Source of the DNA: an uncultured Clostridia bacterium
GTDB lineage: Bacteria > Bacillota > Clostridia > TANB77 > CAG-508
Assembly (NCBI GenBank): GCA_944388045.1
Contig: CALXHG010000008.1
Location: forward strand, 1 to 64,000
Direction of reading: 5' to 3'
Length of the DNA: 64,000 bases
Numbering within the stretch: position 1 is the stretch's first letter; each line of letters opens with the position of its first letter. The position numbers were made by a program, and so were the translations under genes. Below, piece by piece: positions 9,358 to 18,770 of this stretch. Below the pieces are notes generated by a model, which ran no database searches, was not told the origin of the DNA, and worked only from the letters and a program-made list of their open reading frames with translations.

Positions 9358-9459
9358 TTATAATCTCATTTCCTCCTTGTATTCACTAATGTTAATTTTG
9401 TGAATAGTGTAAATTCTTTTTTAATATTAGGTTGATTTTCTTTATTTAAATTTTATATT

Positions 9460-10245
9460 TTATCCATTTGTTTTTACTGCATCTTTATATTTTTTCATTA
9501 ATAATTTTGCAAACCATTCTGGCCAAAATTTTTTAAACATTAAATAATCTTCTTCAAGTCTAACATTGTTTTGTATTAAGTTACTTGTTTCTGACCCTCC
9601 ATGAATTCTATGCTTCATTAATGGTTTTGGAATATATAAAAATCTTCCTTTTCTTTTTGATATTTCATACCAGGTATCCCAATCCAAATTGCTTTTTAAT
9701 TCTGTTTTATATGGTTTTTTTCCTAGTATTTTTGTATTAAGTGTTACTGCAGGGCAGCAAATACTTGAACCAAATGCTACTGCAAATTTTTTGTTAATTT
9801 TCCACATGTTGTTCACTCTTAGTGGAAATAATAGTATTTTTTTTATTTTTAAATTTGTTGTTAATGGTATTGTCTCTCCATTTTTTATTTCATTATAATC
9901 TGAAAATGCTATTAAAAAATCTTTTCCTTTTTCTAATTTTCTAACTATTTCTTCTAAGTAATTTTCACAATATACATCGTCTTGATGTGCAACTGTAACA
10001 TAATCTGTTTTTGTGTTACTTACTGCAAAATTCCAGTCTTGTCCAATTCCTTTTTCTCCATTATTTATAAAAAGTTGTATCTCATATTTTTGTGCTAAAT
10101 TTTTTATATGGTCATTTGGTGTTGATGTTGCCATTATTATATTACTTTTTACGGTTTGATTTTTTAATGATTTTATACATTCTTCTAAATAAGGTGATTC
10201 TTTATATGCACATATTGCAAATGTGTGGTTATTGTACTCTTCCAT
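9460..10245 (-). CDS. GT2 family glycosyltransferase
   Basis: The roughly 261-residue GT-A transferase has an N-terminal FAICAYKESPYLEECI start, a DDV divalent-metal motif in AHQDDVY (near residue 90), and a C-terminal half with LDWDTWYEISKR and KHRIHGGS, the His-rich loop often found in rhamnosyltransferase-like GT2 enzymes. I start it at the ATG ending at 10245, which has GAGGAAG about 7 nt upstream; an ATG 13 codons earlier would overlap DUF2304. No membrane helix is evident. It belongs to the surface-glycan cluster; donor and acceptor are not known. Confidence 0.82.
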   Translation of the reverse strand: MEEYNNHTFAICAYKESPYLEECIKSLKNQTVKSNIIMATSTPNDHIKNLAQKYEIQLFINNGEKGIGQDWNFAVSNTKTDYVTVAHQDDVYCENYLEEIVRKLEKGKDFLIAFSDYNEIKNGETIPLTTNLKIKKILLFPLRVNNMWKINKKFAVAFGSSICCPAVTLNTKILGKKPYKTELKSNLDWDTWYEISKRKGRFLYIPKPLMKHRIHGGSETSNLIQNNVRLEEDYLMFKKFWPEWFAKLLMKKYKDAVKTNG

Positions 10246-10264
10246 CGTTTCTTCCTCTTTTTTA

Positions 10265-10606
10265 TTATTTGTTTTTTTCTTCATTTTCCTTTAATGCTAT
10301 ATAATGGTTTAGATCTTTTATTTTTTCGTTTAGTTCAGAAATTCTTATATTATATATAAACATCTGTATTAGTAAAAATCCAATCATAGTTAAAAACACA
10401 AAATTAACAGGTGCTATAAATCCTAATTTTACAGAAATCCATTCAACTACATTTGAAAATATACTCATTAAGATTAATATTAGACATCCAACCATCCACA
10501 TTACTGAGTTTGATACTTTTAATTTTGCTTGTTTAATTCTTTTAACACATAGAAAAAATGCAATTAATGAGCCTATTATTAATATTACTCTTAGTGTTAT
10601 TGTCAT
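10265..10606 (-). CDS. DUF2304 small membrane protein
   Basis: The 113-residue protein has three predicted transmembrane segments (about 5-25, 35-55, 70-90) and a charged coiled C-terminal tail. It matches the DUF2304 pattern, a family commonly paired with DPM1-like GT2 enzymes, as here with the gene just upstream. The role is unproven: it may anchor the transferase or take part in lipid-sugar handling. AGGAGGAAATATAA precedes the ATG. Confidence 0.8.
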   Translation of the reverse strand: MTITLRVILIIGSLIAFFLCVKRIKQAKLKVSNSVMWMVGCLILILMSIFSNVVEWISVKLGFIAPVNFVFLTMIGFLLIQMFIYNIRISELNEKIKDLNHYIALKENEEKNK

Positions 10607-10691
10607 TTATATTTCCTCCTTTTTATTGGCATTAGTTTAATCAAATTCTTTTTGTGTTAGCAAAAACAATTTTTACTATTTAATAAGCAAT

Positions 10692-11381
10692 TTAAATATT
10701 TTTTCTTGTAATTGCTCTAATAAATATTATAGAGAAAAACATATTTATCATATATTCTATTGATTTTAGTGGTTTTAAATAACTTTCACCAAATTCTCTA
10801 TCTTTCATTTCTACTTGTACTTCTTTTATTGTCATTTTCTTTTTTAACATATAAACTAATGTGTCTGGTTCTGGTGTTAAACTTGCATTTCTAACAAATA
10901 ATTCTATAGCTTTTCTGTTATATGCTCTCATTCCAGATGTTGGGTCTTTTATCTTTTTTCCTGTTGTTAAAAATATTGCCATTGTTAATAATTTGCTTCC
11001 AAACATTCTTAAACTATGTGGTTTCTTTTTTGTTACAAATCTTGAGCCAATTACTATATCACTTTTTGTTTTTTCCATTTCTTCAACTAAATTTTTTACA
11101 TATTTTGCTTGGTGTTGTCCATCTCCATCAAATTGAATTGCTATATCATAATTGTTTTTATATGCATATTTCATTCCTAGTTGTATTCCACTTGTTAATC
11201 CAAAGTTTATTGGTAATGATAACATATTAAAATTATTTTTTTCACATACTTCTTTTGTTTTATCTTTTGAACAGTCATTTACAACTACATAATCATAGTC
11301 TGTGTTTTGAATTACATCATTTACTGTTTTTTCAATATTTTGTTCTTCATTATATGCTGGTATTATTAATAAAACTTTCAA
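10692..11381 (-). CDS. DPM1-like GT2 glycosyltransferase (polyprenyl-phosphate sugar synthase type)
   Basis: The 229-residue soluble GT-A enzyme has LLIIPAYNEEQNI at the N terminus, VVNDCSKDKT near 35, QFDGDGQHQ near 82 (the DxD motif) and SGMRAYNR near 150. These are hallmarks of dolichol/polyprenyl-phosphate hexose transferases lacking membrane helices. The start is a TTG ending at 11381, with AAAGGA about 11 nt upstream and no nearby ATG. The adjacent DUF2304 gene supports membrane-linked sugar activation. It is the first gene of its leftward run; a 456-bp intergenic region precedes it. Confidence 0.88.
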   Translation of the reverse strand: MKVLLIIPAYNEEQNIEKTVNDVIQNTDYDYVVVNDCSKDKTKEVCEKNNFNMLSLPINFGLTSGIQLGMKYAYKNNYDIAIQFDGDGQHQAKYVKNLVEEMEKTKSDIVIGSRFVTKKKPHSLRMFGSKLLTMAIFLTTGKKIKDPTSGMRAYNRKAIELFVRNASLTPEPDTLVYMLKKKMTIKEVQVEMKDREFGESYLKPLKSIEYMINMFFSIIFIRAITRKNI

Positions 11382-11837
11382 TTGTTTATCTTTCCTTTCT
11401 TTTTGGTTTTTAGATTTTATTTTAGTATTTTATTCTTTTTTTATATTTTCTTCCATAAAGGCGTGTCTCCTTTTTATAGTCATTACTTTGAGATTATAAT
11501 ACCACAAATGCTTTATTTATACAATATTTTTATAATATTTAACAAGTTCTATATATTAAATTCTTCATTGTTTTGCATTATTTGCTAATAAAATAAATAT
11601 ACTATATCATCTAAATTTTTGTATAATTTGAATATTTCCTTTCTGCTATATTTTATATTATAAACCTCTTTTTGTAAAGTAATTTTCTTCTTTTTATTGA
11701 GTTGCATTACTTAAAGTTGAAATAGGAAAAAGAGTTCTTGACTTAGTCAAGAACTCTTTTTTATACAATCGCCAGCCATTTGAGATTTTCTCCTTGTAGT
11801 CAAAACTTAAATCAGGCAAGAACAATAGCGTTTTTTT
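11382..11837. other. 456-bp intergenic region with terminator and repeat fragments
   Basis: No coding region is supported here. The left part is featureless AT-rich leader for the DPM1-like gene. At about 11698-11730 there is a short fragment (TTTTTATTGAGTTGCATTACT, TTAAAGTTGAAATAGGAAAA in two halves) resembling pieces of the dispersed intergenic repeat. A strong terminator follows at 11729-11763, and GAACAATAGCG, the first 11 bases of the long repeat, occurs at about 11820-11830. Confidence 0.5.
11729..11763 (-). terminator. Perfect hairpin terminator downstream of the 227-residue membrane protein gene
   Basis: AAAGAGTTCTTGAC and GTCAAGAACTCTTT form a perfect 14-bp stem around a 3-nt loop, flanked by A and T runs, so it could terminate in both directions. 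It most likely ends the leftward transcript from 11838-12521. Confidence 0.85.
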
Positions 11838-12521
11838 CTAAACATATGGTTGATATTCATTTATATCTGGTTGTATAAAAATATTATCATCTACATTATT
11901 AAATTCGTATTCATATTCTGTTATTACATCATCTGCAACTGTTTTTACAATCATATTTGTTTCTTTATCTATATATATTCTTCTATCTTTTGCTTCATCT
12001 CTTAACATATCATCAAAAATTGGTAAACTTGATTTTTCTACTAAGTAACAGTCTTTTCCGTCTATATTAACTGATTTAAATGGTGTAAATGCTCCTGCAA
12101 AAAATGTTGCTATTTTACTTTCTTTTTCAAGTGATGCACGAGCATCTTCTTCAGTAGGTTTTTCTATTTTTTGAATTTCATCTTGCTGTACAAATTTTCC
12201 TGCTTTATTTTCATAATATATTGTTTCTTTATCTCCATCTATATACATTGATATTTTTGTTGAATTACCATCTTCATTATTCATAATATTTATTGTCAGT
12301 TCTTTATCACCTTTTTTATAATTTTCAAATGTTTCACTAATATTTTCTTCTTCTTTTATTGTAGTTTTTGCATAAATACTTTCACTATTTATTGCTTTAT
12401 CTATATTTTCATCTATGATATTTTTGGCAATTGTATAATTTCTTATCATATAAAATAATAATATTGCTATAATTAAGACTATCATTATTAAGCAAATTTT
12501 TAATATTTTTTTCTTATCCAT
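11838..12521 (-). CDS. Membrane-anchored protein of unknown function
   Basis: The roughly 227-residue product has an N-terminal helix (about 5-25, KILKICLIMIVLIIAILLFY) and a hydrophilic extracytoplasmic part containing a run of beta-type segments and paired motifs such as IYIDKETNMIVKTV. That layout resembles lipoprotein carrier-like (LolA/DUF) folds, but I cannot assign a family. There is no lipobox cysteine. I place the start at the ATG ending at 12521, with GGGGGA about 7 nt upstream. It stands alone between two terminators, inside the glycan region. Confidence 0.7.
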   Translation of the reverse strand: MDKKKILKICLIMIVLIIAILLFYMIRNYTIAKNIIDENIDKAINSESIYAKTTIKEEENISETFENYKKGDKELTINIMNNEDGNSTKISMYIDGDKETIYYENKAGKFVQQDEIQKIEKPTEEDARASLEKESKIATFFAGAFTPFKSVNIDGKDCYLVEKSSLPIFDDMLRDEAKDRRIYIDKETNMIVKTVADDVITEYEYEFNNVDDNIFIQPDINEYQPYV

Positions 12522-12627
12522 AATACATTCCCCCATTCTTTTGTTTTTTTCTAATTTCAAAATATACTTTTATTATACCATTTTTTACATTAACTGTCAA
12601 TTTTGGTACAAAAAAGCAGACGATTAA

Positions 12628-12666
12628 AAGCCAAGATTGTTGTAAATATAGCAATCTTGACTTTTA
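12628..12666 (-). terminator. Hairpin terminator after the GT-C-like membrane protein gene
   Basis: CAAGATTG (minus strand, from about 12659) and CAATCTTG (about 12637) form an 8-bp stem with flanking TC/GG bases, followed on the minus strand by a short T run. It lies directly after the stop of the gene at 12673. Confidence 0.6.
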
Positions 12667-12672
12667 TTAATT

Positions 12673-14934
12673 TTAATTTATTCTATAAATATATTGATAT
12701 GTATTATCATTTTCGTAAAGTGATTCTAAAGCAAATTTTTGCATTTTTTCTTCATTTATTTTTTCATTTGTATAATAATACTCAATATTCATATCTTTTA
12801 AATTTTGATATGTTAAATGCAAAGAATATGAATCTGCAGCTATTAATTCAAAATATGTTTTGTCATCTAATGTTATAAAAATATGTGCATATCTATTCCA
12901 TATTTCTTCATATTTATGTTCTGGGTCTATTAAATTTATCCAATCATAATTTGGATATTCATTTATTCCATTTAATACTTTTATACCGTTAGCTACCAAA
13001 TATTGTGAATTTGTTCTAGTTGCTCCAATCCAAATTCCTTGTGGATTTTCTTTTGCTATATTTACTGCTGTTTTTGCTATTTCTGTATTTGTTATTGGAG
13101 CAATTCCTACTGCTATAGGATTTACAAATCCACCTACTAGTAAACTTATAATTATCATCACATATCCAAAAGCTTTTTTATTACTAGATAAAAAAGTATA
13201 ATTAATAAGAAATATACTTGGAAGTAATATACTAAATTTAAATATTGTATATGTTTCTGCACATTTAGTCTTTTGTGCTACAAAATAGGTTAAAATCGTT
13301 ATTAATATTGATATTATAAATGCAATTTGTGGTTTAATTATTTTGTCTTTTTTATCAAATATTTTTTTTGCTATCAATATTGTTAATATTACACAAGCAA
13401 ATTGAAATATTGTTTCTGTCCTTTCTGTTGGTGAAAAATATAATAGTGTTATTTTTCTTAATATTGTTGGCCAAGAAAAAGCCATCCATAATAAAAATAT
13501 TGTTATTACTATTACAATTCCATATATATACCAATTATTTCTATCTTTAAATTTTTCTTTTAATGTTTTATTTTTTATATTTTTGATTATAATATATGTA
13601 GATATTAATAAAATAGATATACTTGGATAAATAAATGCTGATATTTCACATGGATTTGCATATTCATCAAAATATGGTGTAAAGAAATTTAAGTAATAAT
13701 TTACTAATCTCGAAAAATCATAAGTTCCACCAGTTTCATCTCTTCCTCCTGGATATTTAGTACTCATTATGTCTTTAATTCCTTTCCATGATGAAATTAC
13801 AAAATACCCCAATAATAAAACTGTTATAAGAATAGTCACTCCCATAATTATGAAGTCTTTTTTTTGCAAGTTTTTTCTATATTTAATAAAATCTATTATA
13901 ATAAATACAAGTATCAAATATGCTAGTGGTACTTGCCAAGCAGGGTACAATTGATATACAAAATAAAATAAAGCTACAATCATTGCATATGCAATTAAAA
14001 TCTTCTTTTTCATTCTAAGTTCTTTATTAGATACAAAAGTATGAAATAATACTATTATTGCTATTGCATATACTATAGTTTCTAATATTGACCACCAAAC
14101 TATAGCTGGTGAGAATGATAACCATATAGCAAATACTAATGATAACCATTTATCTTTTTTGGTCAACATCATCCCAAATTCAAAAAATACCATAAACATT
14201 ACAATAACTTTTAAACACCATGACCAAGAAAGACCTATTTCATTTCCAAACAAGAAATATCCCCAATGAAATACTTTTACAAATATAGTTGCATCTAAAA
14301 CAGGAGCGTGAAAAATATTCATATCATTATTTCCCACATTTAAATTTTCATTTACTAAATGAAATCCATCATATTCTTGTGATAAAATAAATGGAGTTGT
14401 AACTAGCCATTCATCTGATCTAATTGCTCTGCTTTTTCCAATTATTGTAGAATCAACATCTTCTTTTATATATTCATTCCAAATTCCTATAGAAGAAAAA
14501 TGTACTCTACACATAACTAATATTATAAATACAATCACTGCAATTTTATATCTATTTTTTACTACAAAATTTAAGATTTTTTCTAATTTTTCAGTTCTTT
14601 TGGTTCCCCAAAAATATATGTATATTAGCAATATAACTGTATAAGCATAGGCTAATCTTATATATGTATCTTTTGAAAATGCAATTAAATAATTTTTATA
14701 TAAGACAATTTCAAGGATAATAGGAATAATTGTTGAAATTATTCCTATTAAATATTGATTTTTTAATACTCTAATTAATTTTTCCTTTATTGTACCTCTA
14801 TTTTTTATCTCTTTATATAAAAATTTTATAAATTGAAATCCCAAAAAGGCTAGTATTGTCAATACAATTCCAAAATACATATATCTAAATTCGCTCGTGT
14901 TTTCTAATAACTTTTTTTTCAATAAATTTATCAT
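12673..14934 (-). CDS. Large polytopic membrane protein, GT-C glycosyltransferase-like
   Basis: The roughly 753-residue protein has about 14 hydrophobic helices with a long extracytoplasmic loop after the third (IIGKSRAIRSDEWLVTTP, near 175-200) and a soluble C-terminal tail of about 130 residues (INEYPNYDWINLIDPEH). Acidic motifs in the first outer loop and many helices recall the GT-C fold of enzymes that use polyprenyl-phosphate sugars. It is the right kind of partner for the DPM1-like enzyme encoded nearby, but substrate and family are inferred. The start at 14934 is supported by AAAGGTG 9 nt upstream; a further 21 upstream codons lack a site. Confidence 0.7.
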   Translation of the reverse strand: MINLLKKKLLENTSEFRYMYFGIVLTILAFLGFQFIKFLYKEIKNRGTIKEKLIRVLKNQYLIGIISTIIPIILEIVLYKNYLIAFSKDTYIRLAYAYTVILLIYIYFWGTKRTEKLEKILNFVVKNRYKIAVIVFIILVMCRVHFSSIGIWNEYIKEDVDSTIIGKSRAIRSDEWLVTTPFILSQEYDGFHLVNENLNVGNNDMNIFHAPVLDATIFVKVFHWGYFLFGNEIGLSWSWCLKVIVMFMVFFEFGMMLTKKDKWLSLVFAIWLSFSPAIVWWSILETIVYAIAIIVLFHTFVSNKELRMKKKILIAYAMIVALFYFVYQLYPAWQVPLAYLILVFIIIDFIKYRKNLQKKDFIIMGVTILITVLLLGYFVISSWKGIKDIMSTKYPGGRDETGGTYDFSRLVNYYLNFFTPYFDEYANPCEISAFIYPSISILLISTYIIIKNIKNKTLKEKFKDRNNWYIYGIVIVITIFLLWMAFSWPTILRKITLLYFSPTERTETIFQFACVILTILIAKKIFDKKDKIIKPQIAFIISILITILTYFVAQKTKCAETYTIFKFSILLPSIFLINYTFLSSNKKAFGYVMIIISLLVGGFVNPIAVGIAPITNTEIAKTAVNIAKENPQGIWIGATRTNSQYLVANGIKVLNGINEYPNYDWINLIDPEHKYEEIWNRYAHIFITLDDKTYFELIAADSYSLHLTYQNLKDMNIEYYYTNEKINEEKMQKFALESLYENDNTYQYIYRIN

Positions 14935-15004
14935 TTTTATATTCACCTTTCTAAATTTGCAAATAATAGAACATTTTGTAAAAACGCTAAATTTCAATTA
15001 TTTT

Positions 15005-16873
15005 TCAATTTTCAGTGTCTTTATATTCAATTTTTTCTGTACTTATATTATATTGTGCGGTATTTTTATCAAAATTTATATTAGAATATGGGTCTCCTTC
15101 TTCTAATACTTTTTTCCATTTTACTCTAAAATTTGTTGCTTCTCTGTCAAATCTGGCTTTTTTCTCTGGAGTATCTTCATATCCTCTTGTTTTTGATTCG
15201 TAATGCATAAATTCTACATATGGATTATATACAATTAAATATCCTGCTTGTCTTATCTTTAAGCAAAAGTCTACATCATTAAATGCTACTTTAAAGCTTT
15301 CTTCATCCATATATCCTACTTCTTCATATATACTTCTTTTAGAAAATAAACATGCTCCTGTAACAGCAGATAAATCTTGTGTTAAACATTCTCTTCCAAA
15401 ATAAGCATGGAAATTTTTTGGTGTATTTGTTAATAAATTTGCAGCCAAATTACATATTCCAACACCTATACCAGCATGTTGAATAGATTTATCTTCATAA
15501 TATAATCTTGCTCCAACTGCTCCTACATCTTTTCTTTGTGCATATCCTAAAAATTTTTCTATCCAATTATTTGTTAATACTTCTGTATCACTATTTAATT
15601 GAACTACATAATCACTATCTTTACAATTTTTAACACCAAAATTTATTATTTTTGAATAATTAAATCCTTTTTCTTTATATTTTATTACTCTTACTTTTTC
15701 TAATTTTTGTATATTTTCATAATAATCAAATGTTTTTTGTTCTTCACTATTATTTTCTATAATTACAATTTCGTAATTATTATATGTAGAAAGTTTTAAT
15801 ATTGAATTAACACAATTTCGCAATATTTTTACACTATCTTTATTTGGTATTAATATTGAAACTTTCGGATTTCCTTTTACTTCATATTCAACTTCATATA
15901 CACCTGGAATATCTCCACCATGTGTTACTTTTGCTTTTAAATTACATCTTTCTAAATGGTCTTGTATTACTTTTATTCCAGCTTCATATGCATATGGTTT
16001 TGCATCTGCTACCATTGCTGTTGAATTTGCATGTACTCTCCAATGATATAAAACTTTTGGTATATGTATTATATTTTTTGTATTTTCTGTTGCTCTTATA
16101 ATTATGTCAAAATCTTGTGCTCCATTATATTTTTCTCTAAATCCTCCTAATTTATCCATTAATTCCTTTTTGAATACAGATAAATGTGTAATGTAATTAT
16201 TAGATCGTAATGTATCTATTGCAAAATCTGGTTTAAAATGAGGATCACATCTTTTGTCTTTTGTTCCCTCTATTTTATCTTCATCTGTATATATAAATTC
16301 AACTTCTGGATGATTATTTATTGTTTTTGCTAATTCATATAAACAAAATATTGGTAATAAATCATCATGGTCAACTAATAAGATATAATCTCCTGTTGCT
16401 AGTTTTAGTGCTTCATTAGAATTACCTGATATACCTTTATTTTCATTTATAAAGTGATATTTAATTCTTTTATCACTATTGATTATTTCTTTTAATTCTT
16501 CATTTTGTGTTGGACTTCCATCTGCTAAACAAAGTTCCCAATTTGAATATGTTTGCTCTTTTAAACAATCTACCAATTCTGTAAAAAAGTTTATTGGTGT
16601 ATTATACATTGGTACTACAATACTAAATTTAGGATTTATTTTAAATTTTGTTTTTCTTTGTTCTTCTAATTGTTCAGCATTTGGTTCATTATTTTGTATC
16701 CAAACTTGATATTTCTCTCTTTCGCTTTGTGCTTTTGCAATTTCTTGTTTTCTAAAAATTTTTGCATATGTTTTAGATACAATTTTTTTTATTGTTTTTC
16801 TTATTCCATATTTTTTTCTATAATATCTAACTTGATTTATTACATTTTTGATTCTTGCAATTAACATCTTCAC
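15005..16873 (-). CDS. Tandem-domain GT2 glycosyltransferase
   Basis: The 622-residue protein carries two GT-A domains. The first (about 83-310) has VVPMYNTP and VDHDDLLP; the second (about 340-590) has ILIPNKDS, QLNSDTEV and TGACLFSKRS. An N-terminal basic helix of about 60 residues precedes them. This two-domain form is common in O-antigen, rhamnan and galactan assembly proteins, where the two halves may add alternating residues. The start is a GTG ending at 16873, with AAAGGA about 10 nt upstream; an ATG two codons on is the alternative. It is downstream of the methyltransferase-like gene on the same strand. Confidence 0.88.
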   Translation of the reverse strand: MKMLIARIKNVINQVRYYRKKYGIRKTIKKIVSKTYAKIFRKQEIAKAQSEREKYQVWIQNNEPNAEQLEEQRKTKFKINPKFSIVVPMYNTPINFFTELVDCLKEQTYSNWELCLADGSPTQNEELKEIINSDKRIKYHFINENKGISGNSNEALKLATGDYILLVDHDDLLPIFCLYELAKTINNHPEVEFIYTDEDKIEGTKDKRCDPHFKPDFAIDTLRSNNYITHLSVFKKELMDKLGGFREKYNGAQDFDIIIRATENTKNIIHIPKVLYHWRVHANSTAMVADAKPYAYEAGIKVIQDHLERCNLKAKVTHGGDIPGVYEVEYEVKGNPKVSILIPNKDSVKILRNCVNSILKLSTYNNYEIVIIENNSEEQKTFDYYENIQKLEKVRVIKYKEKGFNYSKIINFGVKNCKDSDYVVQLNSDTEVLTNNWIEKFLGYAQRKDVGAVGARLYYEDKSIQHAGIGVGICNLAANLLTNTPKNFHAYFGRECLTQDLSAVTGACLFSKRSIYEEVGYMDEESFKVAFNDVDFCLKIRQAGYLIVYNPYVEFMHYESKTRGYEDTPEKKARFDREATNFRVKWKKVLEEGDPYSNINFDKNTAQYNISTEKIEYKDTEN

Positions 16874-16955
16874 AGCTAAAATTTCCTTTCCTTTATATTT
16901 TTGTCAAACTAATTTAAAATTGTGTAACTTACTTTTACAAAAATCCCCTATCTTT

Positions 16956-18620
16956 TTATTTCTTTTTAAATTTTCCGTTAATCCATCTCATTGGTTTTGT
17001 TATTTTCCATGATGTAGAATTACTAATTATTTCTCTTTCTTTTAATAAATCGCTTATTCTTCTTTCTAGTTCTGTTTTTTCTTTTGTTAATTTTTCAACT
17101 TCTTCTTCTGTATTTCGTAATATTGGTTTATAATTTTCTAATTCCTTTATTTTATTATAATATAAATTTAATAACGTTTGTCCTGTTTTTGTTCTATTAT
17201 GAATATTCCACATTTCTTCATCTCTAATATTTCTTTGAATCCTTATATCTAATTCTTTAAACAAACTTAAACATTTTTCTAATCCTAATCTCTTATATAA
17301 TTCTTCTGTTTTTATAAATGCATGTGCAGTAGGGAAATATGCAATTGTTCTATAAATAATAAATTCTATAGGGACATTTTCATCAAACCATTCTTGGTCA
17401 TAAAAATATAATTCATCATCTATGTAAAAGGAATTTTGAAAAATCAAATCCCATAACCCATATTTAACAAATGTTAATGGTAGTTGTTCATAATTATATT
17501 CTAAATTATATTTTGTAAATATATTGTTTTCTTTTATTTTTGAATATTCCACTTTTTCTAGTTTTGTTAGTAAATCTTGTTTAAAATTATTTATATGCTC
17601 GAAAAATTCATTATTTTTTTCTTTTTCTAATAATTCTATTAAAAATTTATCATAACTTTTCCCATTTTCAATAAATTTACTTATAATTTTTCCATCCTTA
17701 TATTCATCTACAGTCTTTATGTTTTGATTTTTCATTATATCTATATACTTTTTTATATTTTCTATATGAGTTCTAGACTCTTCTATTAAATTTGTTTTTT
17801 CCACATTTTCATTATATATTATTGTTTGTATTTTATATTCCTTTTTTCTTAAATTTGTAAAAGAAACAAATCTTATATTATTATCTTCTAATTCTTTTTT
17901 TGATGCTTCTATAAAAAATGAATTTGCAAAAAATTTAAATTTATTAGGATCTTCTTTTAATATTTCTATATATGCATCTACTTCATTAAAATTTACATAT
18001 TCTTCTTCTCCATATAAAAAGTCTCTATGAATACTTTCAAAATTAGGTAAATATTTATCTGTAAAAATTACATTTGGTGCTTTATAATCTGGTAAAACAT
18101 AATAATATTTATAATTTTCATATCCTTTTTGTTTAAGTATTTTCTCTATTGTTCTTTTACTTAATGCAAAATTTTGATTACACAATATATTTTTTTGTGC
18201 TTGTAAGGTTGTCCAAAACTTCATTCCATATTGGTTGTCTATTACCAATAGAATTTTACTTTCTTCTTCTATATAGTTTTCTATAAGGTCTAATATAATT
18301 TGTAATTTTTTATGTGCTTTAACTTGTGGATTTATTTCATAATTTTCTATTGTTCCAATTAAAGAAATATAGTCAAACTTATTATTTTTTAGTTCTGCAA
18401 AATCTGTTATTATATCTAAATTTTCTGCATTTAATTCTGATTTTATTTTTTTCTTTTGTTCTTCATTATTTACTATTATTACTACTTTATTAAATTTATC
18501 ACATAGTTCTTCTATAATTTCTTCTTCTACATATCCAATCTGTAATATTTTTTTATTTTTTTGATTAGGATACCAGTGTAAAACGTTCTTTTTTAGTTTG
18601 TGTTCCTTAATTAAGTCCAT
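16956..18620 (-). CDS. Glycan-cluster protein with degenerate methyltransferase-like N terminus and C-terminal coiled coil
   Basis: The 554-residue protein begins with a segment resembling the Rossmann-like core of SAM-dependent methyltransferases found in polysaccharide clusters (KILQIGYVEEEIIEEL, near 24), but the usual glycine-rich SAM loop is weak: only one Gly is kept. The C terminus has a heptad-like coiled coil (about 490-535) and ends in SNSTSWKITKPMRWINGKFKK, a tail shared with many surface-glycan transferases. It may therefore be a scaffold or length regulator rather than an active methyltransferase. A GGAGGGGAA site lies just before the ATG. Confidence 0.6.
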   Translation of the reverse strand: MDLIKEHKLKKNVLHWYPNQKNKKILQIGYVEEEIIEELCDKFNKVVIIVNNEEQKKKIKSELNAENLDIITDFAELKNNKFDYISLIGTIENYEINPQVKAHKKLQIILDLIENYIEEESKILLVIDNQYGMKFWTTLQAQKNILCNQNFALSKRTIEKILKQKGYENYKYYYVLPDYKAPNVIFTDKYLPNFESIHRDFLYGEEEYVNFNEVDAYIEILKEDPNKFKFFANSFFIEASKKELEDNNIRFVSFTNLRKKEYKIQTIIYNENVEKTNLIEESRTHIENIKKYIDIMKNQNIKTVDEYKDGKIISKFIENGKSYDKFLIELLEKEKNNEFFEHINNFKQDLLTKLEKVEYSKIKENNIFTKYNLEYNYEQLPLTFVKYGLWDLIFQNSFYIDDELYFYDQEWFDENVPIEFIIYRTIAYFPTAHAFIKTEELYKRLGLEKCLSLFKELDIRIQRNIRDEEMWNIHNRTKTGQTLLNLYYNKIKELENYKPILRNTEEEVEKLTKEKTELERRISDLLKEREIISNSTSWKITKPMRWINGKFKKK

Positions 18621-18723
18621 TTCCCCTCCACTACCTTTTATTTTTTATTTTAACTTTTATTTTATACAATAGTAAAGTATAAATTTCTTCTGAAAATATA
18701 ATATTTAATACTAAATTTTATTT

Positions 18724-18770
18724 TTAAGTGAGTTACAAAGCCCAAAACTTTAATGTTGTTTCCTATTGTT
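18724..18770. repeat. Relic of the dispersed intergenic repeat overlapping a gene end
   Basis: GTGAGTTACAAAGCCC, AAAACTTTAATG and TTGTTTCCTATTG in order resemble the right half of the structured repeat (GAGTTGCGAAACTT, AAAGTTTCATA, TTGTTTCCTATTC). The last bases encode the C-terminal NNRKQH and stop of the GT2 gene at 18750, suggesting the repeat supplied the end of that reading frame. Confidence 0.4.
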
